Below are positions 5,745 to 10,719 of a DNA stretch of 10,719 nucleotides, piece after piece (the stretch's first letter is position 1; each line of letters begins with the position of its first letter). The notes beneath the pieces were generated by a model. The model saw nothing but the letters and a program-made list of their open reading frames with translations, made no database searches and was not told the DNA's origin. The position numbers and the translations under genes were made by a program. The DNA lies in contig CAXGUU010000103.1 of NCBI GenBank assembly GCA_964012875.1, positions 1 through 10,719 of the forward strand, read 5' to 3'. The stretch comes from CAXGUU01 sp964012875. Its GTDB lineage: Bacteria; Pseudomonadota; Gammaproteobacteria; Ga0077536.

Positions 5745-8141
5745 ATGAGTGACGACGTGATCAAAATCGAAGTCGACGGGCAGGAAATCGAAACCCGCCC
5801 CGGCGCTATGCTGATCGAGGCTACCGACTCGGCCGGCATGTACATTCCGCGGTTTTGCTACCACAAAGACCTGAGTGTCGCCGCCAACTGCCGCATGTGC
5901 CTGGTCGAAGTCGAGCGCGCACCCAAACCGATGCCGGCCTGCGCCACGCCGGTGATGGATGGGATGAAGGTATTCACCCGTTCTGAAAAAGCGGTCGCTG
6001 CCCAACACGCAACGATGGAATTTCTGCTGATCAATCACCCGCTTGATTGTCCGATTTGTGATCAGGGCGGAGAGTGTGAGCTGCAGGATCTGGCGATGGG
6101 TTACGGTGGCGATGTGTCTCAGTTTACTGAGCGCAAGCGCGTTGTACGGGATAAGGATATCGGCCCGCTTGTACAAACCGATATGACGCGTTGCATCCAC
6201 TGCACCCGGTGTGTGCGTTTTGGCGAGGAAATTGCCGGTTTGCGCGAACTCGGGGCTACGGGGCGCGGCGAGCATATGGAAATCGGTACCTACATCGAAA
6301 AGGCCATGAATTCCGAGATCTCGGGCAACGTCATTGACCTTTGCCCGGTTGGTGCCCTGACCAACAAACCCTATCGTTACTCTGCACGTGCATGGGAGCT
6401 GCAGCAGCGCGATGGCGTCGCCCCGCACGATGCACTCGGTTCAAACGTGCACTTCCATATGAAAGGGCGCACGGTGAAACGCGTCATTCCGGCGGAAAAT
6501 GCTGCGATAAACGAGGTCTGGTTGTCCGACCGCGATCGTTACAGCTACCAGGGCATGACACACGCGGATCGATTGCAACAGCCGCGTATCAGGCAGGACG
6601 GGCAGTGGCGCAACTGCTCGTGGGACGAGGCGCTCGATGAAGTTGCCTCCCGGCTCCGTACAATCGCAGGCGATTCCGGGGATGCCATCGGTGCACTGGT
6701 TTCACCGTCTTCGACGACCGAAGAGTGCTACTTGCTGCAGCGTCTGTTGGGTGAACTGGGTAGTCACAATCTTGATCATCGGCTACGTCAGCTGGATTTT
6801 ACTGACCAACAGGCCGAACCGTTACATCCGGGCGTGATGGATGTCAGTGCGATGGAAGAAATTGATGCCGCATTGCTCATCGGTGCCTATCCGCGGCACG
6901 AGCAGCCGTTGTTGAACCTCAGGCTGAGAAAAGCTGCGCTTAAGGGCGCTGCGGTGATGACAGTCGATACGCGCGCTCAGGACTTCAATTTCAACACTGA
7001 CGCACGCGCGCTTGTGAAACCGTCCGAACTTGCTCCGTTCGTTGCCGGGGTCCTGCGGAAACTCGCTGAACTCAAAGGCAGCGTCATTCCGGCGCCGCTC
7101 GATAAGCTGGCCGTCGAATTCGGCCAATCCAGCGAGGCAGCCGATGCCATTGCCGCTCGTCTGGCCAATGCCGAGCAGCCGTGCATCATGCTCGGCGCCA
7201 CGGCTGAGAATCATCCACTGCGCAGTTGCCTCGCGCAAATGGCTGAGGCCATGGCGGAAATGGTGGGTTGTCATGCGGGTTTGATTGCCAGCGGTGCCAA
7301 CGCAGCCGGCGCCTGGCTGGCCGGGGCTGTGCCCCATCGAGGTCCGGCCGGACGCCGACTGGACGCTGCAGGTGCCAATACGGCGGAAATGATAGAGGCG
7401 CCGCGACGGCTGATGCTGTTGATGGGGCTGGATCCCGAACTCGACTGTGCGGACGCGGCCGGTATGAAGCGGATGTTGTCATCAGCGGATTGCGTGGTGG
7501 CCATGTCCGGGTTTCAGTCAGCAGTCCTCGAACAGCATGCGGATATCATGTTACCGATCTCGGTTTACGCTGAGAACGAAGGTTCGTTCGTGAATCTCAA
7601 CGGCCTGTGGCAATCGTTCGAAGCGGTGGCTGCAGCGCCCGGCGAGTCCCGGCCAGCTTGGAAAATTTTGCGCATACTCGGCGAAAAGCTCGATCTGCCG
7701 GGCTTCGACGCTGTGAGTTTCGCTGACGTCACGGCGGAGATCAAAGCCCTGGTCGGTCAGGCCAAAGCTGGCGGCCGCGGCACAGCGCTGCATAGTTGTG
7801 ATCACTCGATTGATGAAAGTGCACTTCAAGTCATAGTGGAAGTGCCGATGTATGCCTGTGACGATGTGGTGCGTCATGCTGAAGCCCTGCAGCAGATGCC
7901 CCAGGCTGGCGACGATTGTGCGCGTATGCATCATGAAACGGCCGCTGACCTGGGACTGACCGACGGTGAGCGGATTCGCCTCATTGTTGCCGAGGAGCAG
8001 GCCACTGCCGAATTGCGGCTCGATGACAGCGTTGCCCCGGGGACTTGTCTGCTCAGCGCCGCTCGCCGTGAACTCGCGGGCCTTGCGCTTAGCGGCGCAA
8101 AAATTTCGGTATCTCGTGCGTCCGGGGATGCGACGGCATGA
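5745..8141 (+). CDS. nuoG: NADH-quinone oxidoreductase subunit G (clusters N1b, N4, N5)
   Basis: NuoG (75-kDa type) relays electrons from NuoF toward NuoI. The 798-residue product has an N-terminal ferredoxin-like domain with the N1b [2Fe-2S] ligands C38, C49, C52 and C66. The N5 ligands follow in NHPLDCPICDQGGEC (H98, C102, C105, C111), then the N4 ligands C150, C153, C156 and C200. From about residue 215 on there is a degenerate molybdopterin-oxidoreductase-like domain without a catalytic role. The extra N7 cluster of E. coli-type NuoG is absent: no cysteine motif follows C200 in residues 201-290. This also fits its being shorter than E. coli NuoG. ATG 5745 is chosen because similarity begins there; the frame stays open upstream through nuoF. 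The ribosome binding site (AGAGAAG, about 5724-5730) is weak and distant. The stop overlaps nuoH as ATGA. Confidence 0.97.
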   Translation: MSDDVIKIEVDGQEIETRPGAMLIEATDSAGMYIPRFCYHKDLSVAANCRMCLVEVERAPKPMPACATPVMDGMKVFTRSEKAVAAQHATMEFLLINHPLDCPICDQGGECELQDLAMGYGGDVSQFTERKRVVRDKDIGPLVQTDMTRCIHCTRCVRFGEEIAGLRELGATGRGEHMEIGTYIEKAMNSEISGNVIDLCPVGALTNKPYRYSARAWELQQRDGVAPHDALGSNVHFHMKGRTVKRVIPAENAAINEVWLSDRDRYSYQGMTHADRLQQPRIRQDGQWRNCSWDEALDEVASRLRTIAGDSGDAIGALVSPSSTTEECYLLQRLLGELGSHNLDHRLRQLDFTDQQAEPLHPGVMDVSAMEEIDAALLIGAYPRHEQPLLNLRLRKAALKGAAVMTVDTRAQDFNFNTDARALVKPSELAPFVAGVLRKLAELKGSVIPAPLDKLAVEFGQSSEAADAIAARLANAEQPCIMLGATAENHPLRSCLAQMAEAMAEMVGCHAGLIASGANAAGAWLAGAVPHRGPAGRRLDAAGANTAEMIEAPRRLMLLMGLDPELDCADAAGMKRMLSSADCVVAMSGFQSAVLEQHADIMLPISVYAENEGSFVNLNGLWQSFEAVAAAPGESRPAWKILRILGEKLDLPGFDAVSFADVTAEIKALVGQAKAGGRGTALHSCDHSIDESALQVIVEVPMYACDDVVRHAEALQQMPQAGDDCARMHHETAADLGLTDGERIRLIVAEEQATAELRLDDSVAPGTCLLSAARRELAGLALSGAKISVSRASGDATA

Positions 8142-9217
8142 ATATCGTGCAGATGATCGAAGCGCAGCTTGCGTGGTTACCGGAACCGGCAGTGACGACC
8201 GCGATAATCGTGTTGAAGATACTTGCGATCGTCATACCCATAATGGGTGGCGTCGCCTACCTGACCCTGGCCGAACGCAAGGTTATCGGCTTTATTCAGG
8301 TTCGTATCGGTCCCAATCGAGTTGGACCTTTTGGCCTGCTGCAACCCGTCGCTGACGGCATCAAGCTGCTGCTGAAAGAGGTAGTCGTGCCGACAGGCGC
8401 GAATCGGATGCTCTTTCTGATTGCCCCAATCCTGGCATTGGGGCCGGCACTTGCTGCGTGGGCCGTCGTTCCGTGCGGGGCCGAGATGGTGCTTGCCGAC
8501 ATCAATGCGGGACTGCTCTACGTGCTGGCGCTGACATCACTTGGTGTCTACGGGATTATCGTTGCGGGTTGGGCTTCCAATTCGAAATATGCGTTCCTGG
8601 GCGCGATGCGCTCGGCGGCGCAAATTGTCTCTTACGAAATCGCGATGGGTTTTGCGCTGGTGTGTGTGCTCGTGGCCGCCGGCAGCCTCAACCTCGGCGA
8701 CATTGTCGAAGCACAGCGCGGCAGCATGAGCATTCTGCACTGGTTCTGGGTGCCGCTTTTTCCGATGTTTCTGGTCTACTTTATTTCCGGCGTAGCTGAA
8801 ACCAATCGCGCCCCGTTTGATGTCAGTGAGGGAGAATCGGAAATCGTTGCCGGCTTCCACGTCGAATATGCCGGGATGGCGTTTGCGCTCTTTTTTCTTG
8901 CCGAGTACGCCAACATGATTCTGATTTCTGGCTTGACCGCGGTCATGTTTCTCGGTGGCTGGCTATCGCCCGTACCGTGGTTGTCGGATTTGCCGGCCAT
9001 TGGATTGTTGTGCGGTGATGGCATTCATTGGTTTTTGCTAAAGACCAGCTTCTTCCTGTTCTTGTTCCTTTGGTTTCGGGCGACATTCCCGCGCTACCGG
9101 TATGACCAGATCATGCGTCTCGGCTGGAAGGTGTTTCTGCCCATCACGATCGTCTGGATTGTCGTGATTTCGGCGATGGTCGTGTGGCAGGTGCCGCCGT
9201 GGTTCGCTGTGAGCTAG
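8138..9217 (+). CDS. nuoH: NADH-quinone oxidoreductase subunit H (ND1 type)
   Basis: NuoH (ND1 type) is the membrane subunit that joins the peripheral arm to the membrane arm and forms the entrance of the ubiquinone tunnel. The 359-residue product is rich in membrane segments, consistent with the usual eight. Both family signatures are present: AERKVIGFIQVRIGPNRVGP (45-64) followed by GLLQPVADGIKLLLKE (66-81), and ETNRAPFDVSEGESEIVAG (221-239) with FHVEY. The last is the glutamate-rich loop thought to link quinone reduction to proton transfer. The start ATG overlaps the nuoG stop (ATGA), pointing to translational coupling. The stop at 9215-9217 adjoins the nuoI ribosome binding site. Confidence 0.98.
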   Translation: MNIVQMIEAQLAWLPEPAVTTAIIVLKILAIVIPIMGGVAYLTLAERKVIGFIQVRIGPNRVGPFGLLQPVADGIKLLLKEVVVPTGANRMLFLIAPILALGPALAAWAVVPCGAEMVLADINAGLLYVLALTSLGVYGIIVAGWASNSKYAFLGAMRSAAQIVSYEIAMGFALVCVLVAAGSLNLGDIVEAQRGSMSILHWFWVPLFPMFLVYFISGVAETNRAPFDVSEGESEIVAGFHVEYAGMAFALFFLAEYANMILISGLTAVMFLGGWLSPVPWLSDLPAIGLLCGDGIHWFLLKTSFFLFLFLWFRATFPRYRYDQIMRLGWKVFLPITIVWIVVISAMVVWQVPPWFAVS

Positions 9218-9230
9218 AGGAGTAGATTTG

Positions 9231-9719
9231 ATGACAGCAGTCGCCAACTACCTCAAGAGCCTGACGCTGTGGGAGTTGCTGAAAGGTTTGCGGTTGACCG
9301 GGCGTTACCTGATCGATCGCAAGATAACCGTCCAATATCCCGAAGAAAAAACCCCACAGTCTCCGCGGTTCCGCGGTCTGCACGCCTTGCGAAGCTATCC
9401 GAACGGAGAAGAGCGTTGCATCGCCTGCAAGTTATGCGAAGCAGTGTGCCCTGCACTTGCCATCACGATTGAATCCGAACCGCGGGGGGACGGGACGCGC
9501 CGAACCACGCGTTACGACATCGATTTGAGCAAATGCATTTTTTGTGGTTTTTGCGAAGAATCCTGCCCGGTCGATTCGATTGTTGAAACCAGGCACTTCG
9601 AATACCACGGTGAAAAACGCGGTGATCTCTTAATGACAAAAGAACAACTCTTGGCGAATGCCGATCGTTTCGAGGCACAAATCGCCGCCGATCGCAAAGC
9701 TGAGTCGAGGTACCGCTGA
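9231..9719 (+). CDS. nuoI: NADH-quinone oxidoreductase subunit I (clusters N6a and N6b)
   Basis: NuoI (TYKY type) is an 8-iron ferredoxin-like subunit that carries the two [4Fe-4S] clusters N6a and N6b between NuoG and NuoB. The 162-residue product has two CxxCxxCxxxCP motifs: C63, C66, C69, C73 in RCIACKLCEAVCP and C102, C105, C108, C112 in KCIFCGFCEESCP. The N-terminal amphipathic helix region (WELLKGLRLTGRYL) is where the family contacts the membrane arm. ATG at 9231 is preferred over the adjacent in-frame TTG at 9228 because AGGAG (9218-9222) is 8 bases ahead. It follows nuoH by 13 bp. The charged C-terminal tail (about 145-162) is less conserved. Confidence 0.98.
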   Translation: MTAVANYLKSLTLWELLKGLRLTGRYLIDRKITVQYPEEKTPQSPRFRGLHALRSYPNGEERCIACKLCEAVCPALAITIESEPRGDGTRRTTRYDIDLSKCIFCGFCEESCPVDSIVETRHFEYHGEKRGDLLMTKEQLLANADRFEAQIAADRKAESRYR

Positions 9720-9721
9720 AC

Positions 9722-9808
9722 ATGCACGGACGAGATCTCGAACGACGCAGTTGCCAAATGGCGTGCGCGGTTTTCTTTGTCGCAGCAGGCGGTCGCGATG
9801 GCGTTTGA
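9722..9808 (+). CDS. Possible 28-codon leader reading frame between nuoI and nuoJ (doubtful)
   Basis: An ATG two bases after the nuoI stop opens a frame of 28 codons that ends at TGA 9806-9808, 11 bp inside nuoJ. It begins MHGRDLERRSC and then turns more hydrophobic. I recognise no family, and it is too short for domain calls. An AGGT at 9708-9711 lies 10 bases ahead of the ATG, so initiation is possible. Its plausible role is to carry ribosomes across an otherwise untranslated gap to the nuoJ start by translational coupling. It may equally be a chance frame. There is no evidence that the peptide itself matters. Confidence 0.2.
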   Translation: MHGRDLERRSCQMACAVFFVAAGGRDGV

Positions 9809-10403
9809 GCAGCTCGTCTTTTTCCTTTTCTCCGGATTGCTGATTTTTGCAGCCGCGATGGTCATTACTGTGCGTAATCCGGTACATGCAGCGCTGTTCC
9901 TCGTATTGTCGTTTTTCTCAAGTTCCGGATTGTGGCTGTTACTGGAAGCTGAGTTTCTCGCCATCGCGCTGGTGCTCGTTTACGTCGGGGCGGTGATGGT
10001 GCTTTTCCTTTTCGTCGTCATGATGCTGGACATCAATATTGCCGAATTGCGGGAGGGTTTTGCCCGCTACTTCCCAGTCGCTGCCGTGGTCGCAGTCGTC
10101 ATGATGGTGGCCCTGGGTTCAATCGTGGGGCATGCGAATTTCGGCCTTGAAACCGTGCCGGCAGCCGCCTCCCACGGGGCTGATTACAGCAACACTTACG
10201 AACTCGGGAAGGCGCTTTATACCGACTTTATATGGCCGTTCGAAATCGCGGCGGTAGTACTGCTGGTCGCGATCATTGCGGCAATTGCATTGACGCTGAG
10301 GCCCACCCGGCAGACCAAGGCACCCCGGCCCGAGCACCAGGTCGCGGTTCGACGCGAAGACCGTATTCGCATTGTCAAAGTCGAAGCCGAGAAGGACGCC
10401 TGA
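9798..10403 (+). CDS. nuoJ: NADH-quinone oxidoreductase subunit J (ND6 type)
   Basis: NuoJ (ND6 type) is a membrane-arm subunit whose third helix takes part in coupling quinone chemistry to proton pumping. The 201-residue product has five predicted membrane helices (about 4-24, 28-48, 54-77, 92-112 and 145-167). The strongly conserved third helix VLVYVGAVMVLFLFVVMML is intact, as is NTYELGKALYTDF before the last helix. A charged cytoplasmic tail (about 168-201, with VAVRREDRIRIVK) ends the protein. The start ATG at 9798 is preferred because AGGCGG (9787-9792) sits 5 bases ahead and similarity starts there; TTG at 9777 would add seven residues. The 78-bp spacing from nuoI is unusually large for this operon. 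Confidence 0.96.
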   Translation: MAFEQLVFFLFSGLLIFAAAMVITVRNPVHAALFLVLSFFSSSGLWLLLEAEFLAIALVLVYVGAVMVLFLFVVMMLDINIAELREGFARYFPVAAVVAVVMMVALGSIVGHANFGLETVPAAASHGADYSNTYELGKALYTDFIWPFEIAAVVLLVAIIAAIALTLRPTRQTKAPRPEHQVAVRREDRIRIVKVEAEKDA

Positions 10404-10415
10404 GGAGACGATTCG

Positions 10416-10719
10416 ATGCTAGCTCTGGCAGATTTTTTAATCATTGGCGCCATCCTGTTCTGCCTGAGCGTGGCCGGCATCATCATCAATCGTAAGAACG
10501 TCATTATTCTGTTGATGTGTATCGAGTTGATGCTGCTCGCGGTTAACATGAACTTCATTGCCTTTTCACATTTCAACGGCGATGTCGCGGGCCAGGTGTT
10601 CGTCTTTTTCATCCTGACCGTGGCTGCGGCCGAGGCCGCGATTGGCCTTGCGATCCTGGTCGTACTGTTCCGCAACCGGAACTCCATCAACGTCGAAGAT
10701 CTGGATTTGATGAAGGGCT
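10416..10719 (+). CDS. nuoK: NADH-quinone oxidoreductase subunit K (ND4L type), stop codon cut by window edge
   Basis: NuoK (ND4L type) is a small membrane-arm subunit with buried glutamates needed for proton translocation. The frame from ATG 10416 gives 101 residues, the usual length, and the last base of the window is a T that probably begins the stop codon. Three membrane helices are predicted (about 5-24, 29-51 and 60-85). The two conserved glutamates are present, E37 in LMCIELMLLAVN and E73 in VAAAEAAIGLAI, matching Glu36 and Glu72 of E. coli NuoK. GAGGAG (10402-10407), overlapping the nuoJ stop, is a well-placed ribosome binding site 8 bases before the start. nuoL is expected next. Confidence 0.96.
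   Translation, partial: MLALADFLIIGAILFCLSVAGIIINRKNVIILLMCIELMLLAVNMNFIAFSHFNGDVAGQVFVFFILTVAAAEAAIGLAILVVLFRNRNSINVEDLDLMKG

Noticed and set aside
5409..6428. 339-codon open frame on the minus strand across the nuoF-nuoG junction
   Set aside because: It lies antisense to two clear complex I genes, its translation is rich in Arg, His and Ala without recognisable motifs, and such frames are expected opposite GC-rich coding sequence.
6822..7482. Minus-strand frames opposite the C-terminal half of nuoG
   Set aside because: They are explained by codon bias of nuoG, and nuoG itself is continuous and family-like throughout.
10217..10690. 157-codon minus-strand frame opposite nuoJ and nuoK
   Set aside because: It is antisense to two conserved membrane subunits and has no motifs or ribosome binding site of note; a shadow frame.
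1..10719. Search for CRISPR arrays, insertion sequences, attachment sites or foreign genes
   Set aside because: No direct repeats with spacers, transposase motifs, terminal inverted repeats or cargo genes were seen; the tRNA has an intact 3' end but no integrase or duplicated end nearby.

Overview
The window is an ordinary, well-preserved housekeeping locus: the 3' end of tpiA, then secG, a tRNA-Leu(GAG) gene, and the first eleven genes (nuoA to nuoK) of the operon for the 14-subunit proton-pumping NADH:quinone oxidoreductase (respiratory complex I). All genes lie on the + strand. The host is most likely a gammaproteobacterium with an aerobic respiratory chain. The reasons are the order tpiA-secG-tRNA-Leu-nuo, separate nuoC and nuoD (fused in E. 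coli), a NuoC carrying an extra internal segment that I recall from Xanthomonadales-like proteins, mitochondria-like NuoD and NuoH motifs, and moderately high GC. The placement rests on recalled family features, not on a search.

Layout. 1-319 holds the C-terminal part of triosephosphate isomerase. 345-710 is secG, starting at GTG. 711-860 is a non-coding stretch with a possible tRNA promoter and a perfect 7-bp hairpin. 861-945 is tRNA-Leu with an encoded CCA end. 946-1096 is a 151-bp non-coding stretch with a weak candidate promoter and no visible terminator. 1097-10719 is nuoABCDEFGHIJK; nuoK has all 101 expected codons, and only the last two bases of its stop lie beyond the edge. nuoL, nuoM and nuoN are expected downstream.

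How the genes work together. NuoE, NuoF and NuoG form the NADH-oxidising module (FMN plus clusters N1a, N3, N1b, N4, N5). NuoB, NuoC, NuoD and NuoI form the connecting and quinone-reducing module (N6a, N6b, N2, and the quinone pocket shared with NuoH). NuoA, NuoH, NuoJ and NuoK belong to the membrane arm. Every cluster-ligand cysteine expected in these subunits is present, so the enzyme looks functional. Genes overlap or are spaced by at most 25 bp, except for a 78-bp gap between nuoI and nuoJ that holds a possible 28-codon reading frame.

I found no evidence of a novel system, mobile element, CRISPR array or gene transfer. The points worth a second look are small: the nuoI-nuoJ gap, the hairpin before the tRNA, missing Shine-Dalgarno sequences at nuoC and nuoE, and the insertion in NuoC.
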